Source: Streptomyces bikiniensis
GTDB lineage: Bacteria > Actinomycetota > Actinomycetes > Streptomycetales > Streptomycetaceae
Reading direction: 5' to 3'
NCBI GenBank assembly: GCA_000716465.1
Contig: JNWL01000037.1
Span: 1 to 64,000 of the forward strand
DNA length: 64,000 bases
Below are positions 1 through 8,102 of the stretch, piece after piece. Under the pieces are notes generated by a model. That model did no database searches. It was not told the origin of the DNA and saw only the letters and a program-made list of their open reading frames with translations. A program made the position numbers and the translations under genes. The first letter of the stretch is position 1. Every line of letters begins with the position of its first letter.

Positions 1-1053
1 GGATGGGGGAGGAGGGAGGGGAGGGGGAGGGGCCCCGGGAGGGGTGCGGAGGGAGAAGGCGGTGGCGGCCGCGCCGAGCAGCACGATCGCCCCCGCGCCG
101 GCCAGGGTCGCGCCGTCCGGGGCGAACAGGGCCTGGCCGCGCAGCGCCTGCCAGGTCAGCAGGGCGAAGACCGCCGCGTAGGCCGCCGAGGCGGTGAGGG
201 CGAGACGCAACCGGACCCGTTCGTCGGCGAGGCGGGCGAGGCGGGCGAGGCGGGCGAGGCGGGCGAGATGAGGGAAGCGGGCGGAGCGGGAGCCGAGTGC
301 GGTCAGGACGATCAGGACCAGCGGGAGCAGTTGCAGCGCGTGCATGCCGAAGAAGTGCGCCACGCGCAGGTCGCCGCCGGTGGTGGCCCAGCCGGTCACC
401 GGCATGGACGGGCCGCCGTCCGGAACGCCGACGCTGTGCCCGCCCAAGATCGGCGGGTTGTCCTCCGCGAGCTGTTCCGGTGTCGGACGCACCATCAGGA
501 AGCCGACGGCGGCGCCCGCCAGGGCGATCAGGGAGGAGAGGCGGACCGCCCAGGCCATGGCGCGGTCGAGGATCCGGGCACGCAGCAGGAGCAGGGCGAT
601 GACGAGGGCGCCGAGCCACAGCACGACGACGGTGCCGCCCATGATCTGGAAGACGGTGTCGTCGAACGGGGTCGCCTGGTTGAAGTGGCTCCGGGTGCCC
701 CGTACCACCTGGAGGGTGATGAGGACCATCTCCACCGCGCTCGCGGCGGCGACCACCGTTCCGGCCCACCAGCCGGTTCGGCGGCCCCGGGGGAGCAGCG
801 AGAGCATCCAGGCGAGCGAGAGGGAGTAGGCGACGAACGAGACCGAGAACTTGAACGGTTTGGCCCAGATCGGCGCGCCGACCAGGATCCGGTCGTCGAC
901 CACCAGGCCGCCGGCGGAGACGAGGGCGAGGGCGCCCATCGAGGCGGCGAACCAGACCAGGGGGCGGTGCAGCCGGGGCGGCGGGGTCAGCGGAGTCGGC
1001 GAGGTCGGCGGAGTGGGTGGGGTGGGTGGTTTCTGTGGGTTCGGCGAAGGCAT
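1..1053 (-). CDS. multi-pass membrane protein, 3' end outside window
   Basis: Reading leftwards from ATG at 1053 the frame stays open to the window edge, so the C-terminus is missing. A proline/threonine-rich N-terminus of about 30 residues is followed by hydrophobic segments (starting near LVWFAASMGALALVS, then SFVAYSLSLAWMLSLL and further helices), so this is an integral membrane protein. A charged region between helices reads GTRSHFNQATPFDD. I recognise the type as a conserved actinobacterial membrane protein but know no function. It is transcribed away from the MerR gene at 1173, and twin inverted repeats lie between the two starts, so it is probably that regulator's target. A 9-bp tandem repeat encodes a Leu-Ala-Arg run near its C-terminal half. 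Confidence 0.75.
   Translation of the reverse strand, partial: MPSPNPQKPPTPPTPPTSPTPLTPPPRLHRPLVWFAASMGALALVSAGGLVVDDRILVGAPIWAKPFKFSVSFVAYSLSLAWMLSLLPRGRRTGWWAGTVVAAASAVEMVLITLQVVRGTRSHFNQATPFDDTVFQIMGGTVVVLWLGALVIALLLLRARILDRAMAWAVRLSSLIALAGAAVGFLMVRPTPEQLAEDNPPILGGHSVGVPDGGPSMPVTGWATTGGDLRVAHFFGMHALQLLPLVLIVLTALGSRSARFPHLARLARLARLARLADERVRLRLALTASAAYAAVFALLTWQALRGQALFAPDGATLAGAGAIVLLGAAATAFSLRTPPGAPPPPLPPPPS
229..264. repeat. four tandem 9-bp units inside the membrane protein gene
   Basis: GAGGCGGGC is repeated four times without a mismatch (229, 238, 247, 256). On the minus strand it encodes a repeated Leu-Ala-Arg tripeptide, so copy-number change would keep the frame. The stretch lies in a basic loop between membrane helices. 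Confidence 0.85.
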
Positions 1054-1078
1054 ACGGATCCCCCCGTGGGAAAGTATG

Positions 1079-1122
1079 GATAGCGGCACTCGCCGCTATC
1101 TGATAGCGCCACTATCTATGAT
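1079..1122. promoter_or_regulatory. twin inverted repeats, probable MerR operator
   Basis: GATAGCGG (1079-1086) and CCGCTATC (1093-1100) form a perfect 8-bp inverted repeat with a 6-nt spacer. Next to it GATAG (1102-1106) and CTATC (1112-1116) form a second one with the same half-site core. A possible plus-strand -10, TATGAT, follows at 1117-1122. The pair sits between the divergent starts at 1053 and 1173, so control of both genes by the adjacent MerR protein is a reasonable inference. Confidence 0.6.
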
Positions 1123-1172
1123 GTGGTTGTCGGTCGGCAAGGCCGAAGAGGGTTCGGAAAGGTGAACGGGTA

Positions 1173-1805
1173 GTGCGCATCGGAGAGTTGAGTCGCAGGA
1201 CCGGAGTGTCCGTGCCGACGATCAAGTTCTACGTACGGGAAGGACTGCTCCCGCCCGGAGAACTGACGAGCCCGAACCAGGCCTCGTACGGGGAGACGCA
1301 CGTGCAGCGGCTCCGCCTGATCCGCGCGCTCCTCGATGTGGGCGGTCTGTCGGTGGCGGGGATCCGTGGAGTGATCGAGGCGATCGACGATCCGCGGCGA
1401 CCGCTGCACACGGTGCTCGGGGAGGCGGCGGACCAGGTGGTGCCGCGCTACGAGCGCGGAGACGGTTCCGGGATCGCCGAGGCGAGGAAGAGGGTTGCCG
1501 AGCTGATCGAGGCGCGTGGATGGCGCACGTACGAGGGGAGTCCGGCGGCGGAGTCCCTGGCGACGGCGCTCGCCGCGCTTGAGGAGGTCGGCCACGGACG
1601 GTTCGCCGAGATCCTGGACGCGTACGCGGACGCGGCGGAACGGGTGGCGCGGGTCGACCTGGAGTACGTGGCCCACCAGGTGGCGCGGGAGGAACTGGTG
1701 GAGAGCGTGGTCGTCGGCACGGTCATCGGCGACGCCGTCTTCGCCGCCCTGCGCCGGCTCGCCCACGTGGACGCGTCGGACCGGGTCTTCGGGGAGACGC
1801 CCTGA
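1173..1805 (+). CDS. MerR family transcriptional regulator
   Basis: 210 residues from GTG at 1173, with a purine-rich site (GGAAAGG, 1156-1162) upstream. The N-terminal 70 residues are a canonical MerR winged helix: MRIGELSRRTGVSVPTIKFY, then the wing REGLLPPGE and the second helix pair ending LSVAGIRGVIEAI. The C-terminal part (about 75-205) is alpha-helical without cysteine pairs, so it is more likely an effector domain of the small-molecule class than a metal sensor. It is divergent from a membrane protein gene with twin inverted repeats between them, the usual arrangement of a local regulator and its target. The ligand is unknown. The stop codon is the first unit of an 8-bp tandem array. 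Confidence 0.9.
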   Translation: MRIGELSRRTGVSVPTIKFYVREGLLPPGELTSPNQASYGETHVQRLRLIRALLDVGGLSVAGIRGVIEAIDDPRRPLHTVLGEAADQVVPRYERGDGSGIAEARKRVAELIEARGWRTYEGSPAAESLATALAALEEVGHGRFAEILDAYADAAERVARVDLEYVAHQVAREELVESVVVGTVIGDAVFAALRRLAHVDASDRVFGETP

Positions 1806-1898
1806 GGCCCTGAGGCCCTGAGGCCCTGAGGCCCTGAGGACCTGAGGCTCTGAAGCCCTGAGGCTCTGAGACCTTGAGGCCCTGAAGGCCTGAGGCCA
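1803..1898. repeat. 12-copy tandem array of an 8-bp unit starting at a stop codon
   Basis: The unit TGAGGCCC recurs in exact 8-bp register from 1803 to 1898. The first four copies are identical; later ones carry one or two changes (for example TGAGGACC, TGAGGCTC, TGAAGCCC). The TGA of the first unit is the stop codon of the MerR gene. Because 8 is not a multiple of 3, every reading frame entering the array meets a TGA. Confidence 0.9.
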
Positions 1899-1979
1899 GG
1901 GTGCTCTAACGGGACCTGTGCCGTCTGCCCGGTCCGTGTGGTCCGTGTGGCCCGACGGGGCGGGCGGGCCGTGCCCGAA

Positions 1980-2044
1980 GCGGATCGTCCCCTCCCGTGC
2001 GGCCGTGCCCGGCGCGGATCGTCCCCTCCCGCGCGGCCGTGCCC
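1980..2044. repeat. 31-bp direct repeat, two copies
   Basis: The segments 1980-2010 and 2014-2044 match at 30 of 31 positions (core GCGGATCGTCCCCTCCCG), period 34. They lie in the non-coding stretch between the MerR gene and the terminator before the siderophore-interacting protein gene. Confidence 0.85.
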
Positions 2045-2050
2045 ACGCGA

Positions 2051-2087
2051 ACGGGGGTGGCAGGGCCTCTCGCCCCGCCACCCCCGT
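2051..2087. terminator. bidirectional hairpin between convergent genes
   Basis: ACGGGGGTGGC (2051-2061) pairs perfectly with GCCACCCCCGT (2077-2087). It sits between the ends of the MerR gene and of the minus-strand siderophore-interacting protein gene. There is no T-tract, as is usual in Streptomyces. Confidence 0.75.
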
Positions 2088-2099
2088 CCCGGGATCCGC

Positions 2100-2936
2100 T
2101 CAGCTCTCCTGTTCGCGTTCCACCTGCTCGTTCCACTCGCGCTTGATCGCGCGCCAGGCCTCGTCCGACTTGCCCAGGCGCCAGTAGCCCGAGATCGACA
2201 GGCGCTCGCGGGGCACCTCCCGCTCCAGGCGCAGGTGGCGGCGGAGCTCCTTCACGAAGCCCGCCTCGCCGTGGACGAAGGCGTGCACGTCGCCCGCCGG
2301 GAAGTCCAGCGTCCGGACCGCCTCGACCAGCGCCTCGCCCACCGGGCGGTCGCCCCGGTGGAGCCACGTGACGTCGACGCCCGCCGCCGTCTCCAGCTTC
2401 TGCTCCTCCGCCGCGTCCGCGATCTCCACGAAGGCGTGCGCCCGTGTTCCGGCGGGCAGCCGCTCCAGGGCCGCCGCGATCGCCGGGAGGGCGCTCTCGT
2501 CACCCGCGAGCAGATGCCAGTCCGCGGCCTCGTCCGGTGCGTAACCGCCGCCGGGGCCCAGGAAGCGCACGGTGTCGCCCGCCTCCGCGCGCGCCGCCCA
2601 CGGGCCCGCGAGGCCCTCGTCGCCGTGGACCACGAAGTCGATGGTCAGCTCGCGCCGCTCCGGGTCCCAGGCCCGTACCGTGTAGGTCCGGGTCGTCGGC
2701 CACTGCTCCCGGGGGAACTCCTCCCGGATCCGCTCCATGTCGAACGGCTCCGGGTAGGTCACGCCCTCCGGGGCGAAGAGCAGCTTCACGTAGTGGTCGG
2801 TGTACTCGCCGACGCCGAAGCCGTCGAGCCCCGGGCCACCGAGAACGAGCCGCACCATGTGCGGGGTGATCCGCTCCGTGTGCACCACGCGCGCTTCGGT
2901 GGCCTTCGGTGACCTGCGGGCCGGCTGCTCTGCCAC
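2100..2936 (-). CDS. siderophore-interacting protein (ferric-siderophore reductase family)
   Basis: 278 residues. Members of this family are FAD-binding, ferredoxin-reductase-like enzymes that reduce Fe(III)-siderophores with NAD(P)H and release iron in the cytoplasm. The flavin motif RTYTVR is at residues 83-88, the family signature around HGDEGLAGPWA near residue 105, and GPGGGYAPDE follows in the flavin-binding barrel. The C-terminal half is the typical SIP domain, ending in the conserved YWRLGKSDEAWRAIKREW block. Length is normal. The start at 2936 follows a perfect iron-box palindrome at 2962-2977, so iron-dependent repression by a DmdR/IdeR regulator is expected. It appears monocistronic. 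Confidence 0.95.
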   Translation of the reverse strand: MAEQPARRSPKATEARVVHTERITPHMVRLVLGGPGLDGFGVGEYTDHYVKLLFAPEGVTYPEPFDMERIREEFPREQWPTTRTYTVRAWDPERRELTIDFVVHGDEGLAGPWAARAEAGDTVRFLGPGGGYAPDEAADWHLLAGDESALPAIAAALERLPAGTRAHAFVEIADAAEEQKLETAAGVDVTWLHRGDRPVGEALVEAVRTLDFPAGDVHAFVHGEAGFVKELRRHLRLEREVPRERLSISGYWRLGKSDEAWRAIKREWNEQVEREQES

Positions 2937-2961
2937 GACGTGCTCCCCTGGAATCGGCTTA

Positions 2962-2977
2962 CTTAGGTATACCTAAG
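2962..2977. promoter_or_regulatory. iron box (DmdR/IdeR-type operator)
   Basis: CTTAGGTATACCTAAG is a perfect 16-bp palindrome carrying the TTAGG...CCTAA halves of the actinobacterial iron box. It ends 26 bp upstream of the siderophore-interacting protein start and probably overlaps its promoter. Confidence 0.85.
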
Positions 2978-3021
2978 CTAGCACCTCGCCGTGCGGACGA
3001 TACGGTTCCGGCCCGCCCGGA

Positions 3022-3942
3022 TCAGCGTTCCAGGACCGGCAGCAGCCGCCCCACGGCCCCGGTGAGGCCCCACCGCTTCACCAGCGCGTCCAGGGCCGCC
3101 GGGTCGCGGGGCCCCGCGGGCAGGGCCGGGTCGAACTCCGGCAGCGGCACGTCGGTGGCGACCCGTACCACCGTCGGCGCCACGTCCAGGTACGCCGCCG
3201 CCTCCACGATCCCGCGCCGCTTGGCCGGGGTCAGCCTCGACGCCGGGTCCTGCGCCGCCGCCCGCACCCCCGCCAGGTCCCCGTACTCCGTGATCAGCTG
3301 CGCCGCCGTCTTCTCGCCGATGCCCTTCACGCCCGGCAACCCGTCGCTGACGTCCCCGCGCAGCGCCGCGAAGTCCGCGTACTGGTCGGGGCGCACCCCG
3401 TACTTCGTACGGATCAGCTCCCCGTCCACCAAGTCGCAGTCGCCGACGCCCTTGCGCGGGTAGAGGACCCGCACCTCCCGGGCGTCGTCCACGAGCTGGA
3501 ACAGGTCCCGGTCGCCCGTGACGATGTCCACCGGCCCGTCGGCCCGGCCCGCCAGCGTCCCGATCACGTCGTCCGCCTCGTATCCCGCCGCCCCGATCCG
3601 CGCGATGCCGAGCGCCGCCAGGACCTCCTCGATCACCGGGACCTGCGGGGACAGGGTGTCCGGGACCTCCTCCTCGTCCGGACCCGTCTCCGTCTCCGCG
3701 GCCACCCGGTGCGCCTTGTACGACGGGATCAGGTCCACCCGCCACTGCGGCCGCCAGTCGTCGTCCCAGCAGGCCACCAGGTCGTCCGGGCGGTGGTCCT
3801 GGACGAGCCGGCCGATGAAGTCGAGCAGCCCGCGCACGGCGTTCACCGGGGTTCCGTCGGGCGCCCGGACGGAGTCCGGCACGCCGAAGTACGCGCGGAA
3901 GTAGAGGCTGGCGGTGTCGAGGAGCATCAAACGTCGCGTCAC
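3022..3942 (-). CDS. 5'-3' exonuclease (PIN-like / FEN family)
   Basis: 306 residues from GTG at 3942 (VTRRLMLLDTASLYFRAYFG). An in-frame upstream ATG at 3984 would add 14 residues without homology or a clear ribosome site. The family corresponds to the 5' nuclease domain of DNA polymerase I: an acidic N-terminal LLDTASLYFRAY block, then CWDDDWRPQWR, GYEADDVIGTLA and VTGDRDLFQLV carrying metal-binding aspartates, then the helix-hairpin-helix region GVKGIGEKTAAQLI. There is no polymerase domain, so it is a free-standing nuclease that probably acts on flaps or primer RNA. It is divergent from the glycine betaine transporter and convergent with nothing. Confidence 0.92.
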   Translation of the reverse strand: MTRRLMLLDTASLYFRAYFGVPDSVRAPDGTPVNAVRGLLDFIGRLVQDHRPDDLVACWDDDWRPQWRVDLIPSYKAHRVAAETETGPDEEEVPDTLSPQVPVIEEVLAALGIARIGAAGYEADDVIGTLAGRADGPVDIVTGDRDLFQLVDDAREVRVLYPRKGVGDCDLVDGELIRTKYGVRPDQYADFAALRGDVSDGLPGVKGIGEKTAAQLITEYGDLAGVRAAAQDPASRLTPAKRRGIVEAAAYLDVAPTVVRVATDVPLPEFDPALPAGPRDPAALDALVKRWGLTGAVGRLLPVLER

Positions 3943-4200
3943 CCGGCCGATCCTATGGCGCGGCGCGACGCACCGGGGAAACACCGGAAACGGGACTTCC
4001 GGAACTTCCTCCCGTGACCCGTGTCACCTTTGCGTTTGCGACCTTCGACCCCGGGCATGCGCGGGCCCGGAGTGAACCCCGGTACGGATTTCGACGAAAG
4101 GAATCCGTACGCGGCGGGGTGCGGGCCGATCCCGCGGGCTCCACGGTCCGGCCTCGCGGGGGTGGCGGGGCCGTTTTCCGTTGCTACCCGTGAGGTGTAT

Positions 4201-5547
4201 GTGTCCAGGCTCCAGGCCGACCACCTGTACAAGGTGTTCGGCAGACGACCCGACGAAGCCGTCCGCAGGCTGGTGGACGGTGCCGATCGCGAGGAGCTGC
4301 GCGCCGAGGGGACGACAGCAGCCGTCGTGGACGCCGGCTTCGTCGTCGAGCCCGGCCAGATCTTCGTCGTGATGGGCCTGTCCGGCTCCGGGAAGTCCAC
4401 CCTCCTGCGCATGCTCAACGGGTTGCTCGAACCCACCGCGGGCCGGGTCCTCTTCGACGGCGACGACCTCACCGCGCTCTCGCCCCGCGACCTGCGTGCG
4501 GTCCGTTCCCGCCGGATCAGCATGGTCTTCCAGCACTTCGCGCTCTTCCCGCACCGGAACGTCCTGGAGAACGCCGCCTACGGCCTGGAGGTCCAGGGCG
4601 TGCCCCGCGCCGAGCGCGAGACCCGCGCCGCCGAGGCCCTCGCACTGTGCGGCCTCGCCGGCTGGGAGAAGTCCTGGCCCGACGAGCTCTCCGGCGGCAT
4701 GCAGCAGCGCGTCGGCCTGGCCCGGGCGCTCGCCACCGACGCCGACCTGCTCCTGATGGACGAGTCGTTCAGCGCGCTCGACCCGCTGATCCGCCGCGAC
4801 ATGCAGGACCAGCTCCTCGTCCTCCAGAAGCAGTTGAAGAAGACCATCGTCTTCATCACCCACGACCTCAACGAGGCCATGCGGCTCGGCGACCGGATCG
4901 CCGTCATGCGCGACGGCAGGATCGTCCAGCTCGGCACCGCCGAGGACATCCTCGTCCGCCCCGCCGACGACTACGTGGCCTCCTTCATCCAGGACGTCGA
5001 CCGCTCCCGGGTGCTCACCGCCTCCGCCGTCATGGCCGCGGGCGCGCCCGCCGCCGACTGCCCGGAGGACTGCGCCTGCCGGCCCGTCGGGCCCGACACC
5101 CTCGTCGCGGACCTGTGCGCGATCGCCGCCGGCGCCCCGCACCCCGTGACCGTGGAGGACACCGACGGCACCGTCCTCGGGATCGTGTCCCCGGAGCGCC
5201 TCCTCGGCGTGATGGGCGGCCTCGGCGCGCACGACGCCACCGTGAAGGACGTCACCACGAAGGGCGTCGAGGAACGGCGCGCGTCCACCAGGGACCTCGG
5301 CGCGGAGAGCGCGTCCACCAGGGACCTCGGCGCGGAGAGTGCGTCCGCCAGGGACCTCGGCGCGGAGAGCGCGGACGTGAAGAGCTCCGGCGCGGGGAGC
5401 GCGAGTACGGAGAGAGCGAGTACGGCGGGTGTGAGTGCGGAGAGCGCGGCCGCGAACGACTCCGGTGCGCAGCCCTCCGCCGCGAAGGGCGGCGGTACCC
5501 GGAACGCCCCCGCCAAGAACGGGCAGGAGGTGACCACCGGTGCCTAG
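4201..5547 (+). CDS. glycine betaine/proline ABC transporter ATP-binding protein
   Basis: 448 residues from GTG at 4201 (GAGG at 4192-4195). ProV/OpuAA-type ATPase energising osmoprotectant import. Walker A GLSGSGKST is at residues 59-67, the signature LSGGMQQR near 163, Walker B LLLMDES near 185, and the H-loop THD follows. A single CBS-like segment (VTVEDTDGTVLGIVS) follows the ATPase, as in osmosensing family members. The last 85 residues are unusual: low-complexity Ser/Ala/Asp sequence built from 30-bp DNA repeats at 5281-5400. The gene overlaps the permease gene by 8 nt (5540-5547), indicating coupled translation. Upstream in-frame codons back to 4021 lack homology, so I prefer 4201. Confidence 0.93.
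   Translation: MSRLQADHLYKVFGRRPDEAVRRLVDGADREELRAEGTTAAVVDAGFVVEPGQIFVVMGLSGSGKSTLLRMLNGLLEPTAGRVLFDGDDLTALSPRDLRAVRSRRISMVFQHFALFPHRNVLENAAYGLEVQGVPRAERETRAAEALALCGLAGWEKSWPDELSGGMQQRVGLARALATDADLLLMDESFSALDPLIRRDMQDQLLVLQKQLKKTIVFITHDLNEAMRLGDRIAVMRDGRIVQLGTAEDILVRPADDYVASFIQDVDRSRVLTASAVMAAGAPAADCPEDCACRPVGPDTLVADLCAIAAGAPHPVTVEDTDGTVLGIVSPERLLGVMGGLGAHDATVKDVTTKGVEERRASTRDLGAESASTRDLGAESASARDLGAESADVKSSGAGSASTERASTAGVSAESAAANDSGAQPSAAKGGGTRNAPAKNGQEVTTGA
5281..5400. repeat. four 30-bp tandem units in the ATPase C-terminus
   Basis: Units at 5281-5310, 5311-5340 and 5341-5370 are nearly identical; the fourth (5371-5400) is diverged. Each encodes ten residues of the form ASTRDLGAES. The period keeps the frame, so copy number can vary without breaking the protein. 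Confidence 0.9.
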
Positions 5548-7336
5548 GCTTCCCCTCGGGCAGTGGGTCGACAGCTCCGTCGACTGGCTCCAGTCCCAGT
5601 TCTCCTGGCTCTTCGACGCCGTCACCACCGGCGTCACCGGCCTCTACGACGGCATCGACGCCGTCCTGTCCGCGCCCCAGCCGCTGCTGTTCGCCGGCAT
5701 CCTCGCCGTCGTCGCCTGGTGGCTGCGCGGCTTCGCCGCCGGCCTCCTCGCCTTCGCCGGCTTCGCACTGGTCGACTCCGTCCAGCTGTGGGACGGGGCC
5801 ATGGCGACGCTCTCCCTCGTCCTCGTCGCCACCCTGGTCACCCTGGTGATCGCCGTGCCGCTCGGCATCTGGGCGGCCCGCTCGAAGACCGTCAGCGCCG
5901 TCATGCGCCCGGTCCTCGACTTCATGCAGACCATGCCGGCGATGGTCTACCTGATCCCCGGCATCATCTTCTTCGGCGTCGGCGTGGTCCCCGGCATCAT
6001 CGCCACCATCGTCTTCGCGCTGCCCCCGGGCGTCCGGATGACCGAGCTGGGCATCCGCCAGGTCGACGGCGAACTCGTGGAGGCGGCCGAGGCGTTCGGC
6101 ACCACCCCGCGCAACACCCTGCTGCGCGTGCAGCTGCCGCTCGCCCTCCCGACGATCATGGCCGGCGTCAACCAGGTCATCATGCTGGGCCTGTCCATGG
6201 TCGTCATCGCCGGCATGGTCGGCGGCGGCGGGCTCGGCGGCGCCGTCTACCGCGCCATCGGCAACGTCGACATCGGCCTCGGCTTCGAGGCCGGCGTCTC
6301 CATCGTCGTCCTCGCCATGTACCTCGACCGGATGACCGGCGCCCTCGGCCGCCAGGTCTCCCCGCTGGGCCGCCGCGCCGCCGCCAAGGCGCGTGCCGCC
6401 GTCGCCAAGCGCCCCGGCGCCAAGCTCTGGGCCCACCGGCCGCAGCCCGTCACCGCCCTCGTCGGCGTCGTCGTCCTCGCCCTCGTGGCGGGCGGCACCG
6501 GCTTCCTCGGCAACGGCTCCGGCTCCGGAAGCGCGGGCGGTGGCAACGGCAAGAAGGTCAGCATCGGCTACATCCCCTGGGACGAGGGCATCGCCTCCAC
6601 GTTCCTGTGGAAGGAGCTCCTGGAGCGGCGCGGCTACGAGGTCGACGCCAAGCAGCTGGAGGCCGGCGCCCTCTACACCGGCCTGGCCGGCGGCCAGCTC
6701 GACTTCCAGACCGACTCCTGGCTCCCCGTCACCCACGCCCAGTACTGGGAGAAGTACGAGAACGACCTGGAGGACCTCGGCTCCTGGTACGGCCCCACCT
6801 CCCTGGAGCTCTCCGTCCCCTCGTACGTGAAGGGCGTCGACTCCCTCGCCGACCTCAAGGGCAAGGCCGGACAGTTCAAGGGCCGGATCGTCGGCATCGA
6901 GCCCAGCGCCGGGATGATGGGCATCCTCAAGGACAAGGTGCTCAAGGAGTACGGCCTGGAGGGCGAGTACAAGGTCGTCGACGGCTCCACGCCCGGCATG
7001 CTCGCCGAGCTGAAGCGCGCGTACGAGCGCAAGGAGCCCGTCGTCGTCACCCTCTGGTCGCCGCACTGGGCCTACTCCGCCCACGACCTGAAGAAGCTGA
7101 AGGACCCCAAGGGCACCTGGGGCAAGGGCGACGGCGTCCACACCCTCGCCCGTAAGGGTTTCAGCGAGGAGAACCCCGAGGTCGGCGCCTGGCTGAAGGG
7201 CTTCGAACTGTCCGAGAAGCAGCTCACGGACCTCGAAGCCGTCATCCAGGAGACCGGCAAGGGCAAGGAGCAGCAGGCCGTCCGCACCTGGCTCGACCGG
7301 AACCCCGGTCTCGCGGAGAAGCTCACCCCGCAGTAG
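5540..7336 (+). CDS. glycine betaine ABC transporter, permease fused to substrate-binding domain
   Basis: 598 residues. Residues about 1-290 are a ProW/OpuAB permease with several membrane helices and the EAA-type cytoplasmic loop (VEAAEAFGTTPRNTLLRVQLPLALPTI). After one more membrane helix (about 300-325, TALVGVVVLALVAGGTGFL) and a Gly/Ser linker comes an OpuAC-type binding domain (from about 340: KKVSIGYIPWDEG; also TDSWLPVTHAQYW and VVVTLWSPHWAY, whose tryptophans form the quaternary-ammonium cage in this family). The binding domain is thus tethered on the outer face. The start GTG at 5540 lies inside the end of the ATPase gene; together the two genes make a complete OpuA-like importer. 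Confidence 0.93.
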   Translation: MPRLPLGQWVDSSVDWLQSQFSWLFDAVTTGVTGLYDGIDAVLSAPQPLLFAGILAVVAWWLRGFAAGLLAFAGFALVDSVQLWDGAMATLSLVLVATLVTLVIAVPLGIWAARSKTVSAVMRPVLDFMQTMPAMVYLIPGIIFFGVGVVPGIIATIVFALPPGVRMTELGIRQVDGELVEAAEAFGTTPRNTLLRVQLPLALPTIMAGVNQVIMLGLSMVVIAGMVGGGGLGGAVYRAIGNVDIGLGFEAGVSIVVLAMYLDRMTGALGRQVSPLGRRAAAKARAAVAKRPGAKLWAHRPQPVTALVGVVVLALVAGGTGFLGNGSGSGSAGGGNGKKVSIGYIPWDEGIASTFLWKELLERRGYEVDAKQLEAGALYTGLAGGQLDFQTDSWLPVTHAQYWEKYENDLEDLGSWYGPTSLELSVPSYVKGVDSLADLKGKAGQFKGRIVGIEPSAGMMGILKDKVLKEYGLEGEYKVVDGSTPGMLAELKRAYERKEPVVVTLWSPHWAYSAHDLKKLKDPKGTWGKGDGVHTLARKGFSEENPEVGAWLKGFELSEKQLTDLEAVIQETGKGKEQQAVRTWLDRNPGLAEKLTPQ

Positions 7337-7345
7337 CCCCCCGAC

Positions 7346-7410
7346 GGAACCGTACGGTTCCTGTCCGAAAAGGAGCGGTCGCCGTATGTGCACGGCGCCC
7401 GCTCCTTTTC
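7346..7410 (+). terminator. palindrome plus hairpin terminator after the betaine transporter
   Basis: GGAACCGTACGGTTCC (7346-7361) is a perfect 16-bp palindrome just after the stop. It is followed by a 12-bp perfect stem, GAAAAGGAGCGG (7367-7378) with CCGCTCCTTTTC (7399-7410), a convincing terminator. Confidence 0.8.
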
Positions 7411-7508
7411 CGCACGACGCGAAACCCCGCCCCAAAGCTGCGTAAGGTGCAGGTAACCGACCGGTACGAGGATCGCGACGGGCACGGGGCGAGAGGGAGG
7501 GAGCCGAC

Positions 7509-8060
7509 ATGGACGAGAAGGAGTCACCCCGTGTGGGCGCGGCCGTCAAGAGGCGCCGCAGAGCGCTCCGCCTCACCCTGGCCGTCGTCGCCTCCCGCAG
7601 CGGCCTCTCCGTGCCCTTCCTCAGCCAGGTCGAGAACGACCGGGCCCGCCCCAGCCGCCGCTCCCTCGAACTCGTCGCCGAGGCCCTGGAGACCACGGCC
7701 GGCGAACTCCTCGCCGTCGCCGAGGCCTCCTGCACCGTCGACGTCGTCCGGTCCGGGGAGGGCTCGCCCGACCTGCCCGAGGGCGTCCGGTCCCTGGTCC
7801 GGGGCCGCCACCAGCTGCACGCCCTGGAGTTCACCGGCGAGCAGGACGCGGGCCGCGAGTTCCAGCACCGCAACGACGAGCTGCTGTACGTGGCCGACGG
7901 AGCCGCCGAGGTCGAGGCCGAGGGCCGCGCCTACCGGCTCGACCGGGGGGACACCCTCTACCTCTCCGGCGGGGTACGGCACCGCTGGCGCGCCACCGAA
8001 CCCGGCACCCGGCTCCTGGTCGTGGCCGTCGGGGAGCACGTGGAGGCGGAGGAGGAGTGA
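7509..8060 (+). CDS. XRE-family regulator with C-terminal cupin domain
   Basis: 183 residues, with GAGGGAGGG just upstream of the ATG. Residues about 9-65 are a helix-turn-helix of the XRE/Cro type (VKRRRRALRLTLAVVASRSGLSVPFLSQVENDRARPS, given here as type rather than exact span). Residues about 95-175 form a small cupin barrel (QHRNDELLYVADG, LDRGDTLYLSGGVRHRW). Such proteins usually sense a small metabolite in the cupin and control neighbouring metabolic genes. Here it lies 170 bp downstream of the betaine transporter on the same strand and just upstream of the BtuF-like gene; which of them it controls cannot be seen. Confidence 0.9.
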   Translation: MDEKESPRVGAAVKRRRRALRLTLAVVASRSGLSVPFLSQVENDRARPSRRSLELVAEALETTAGELLAVAEASCTVDVVRSGEGSPDLPEGVRSLVRGRHQLHALEFTGEQDAGREFQHRNDELLYVADGAAEVEAEGRAYRLDRGDTLYLSGGVRHRWRATEPGTRLLVVAVGEHVEAEEE

Positions 8061-8102
8061 CGGGCCGGGGGACCACGGCGGACGACGCGGCGACGAGGGG
8101 CC

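Noticed and set aside
268..1083. Plus-strand frames in the first kilobase
   Set aside because: Antisense to the membrane protein, whose minus frame gives clear hydrophobic helices.
3939..4523. Minus-strand frame between the exonuclease and the ABC transporter
   Set aside because: It runs antisense through the transporter's Walker A region and has no homology.
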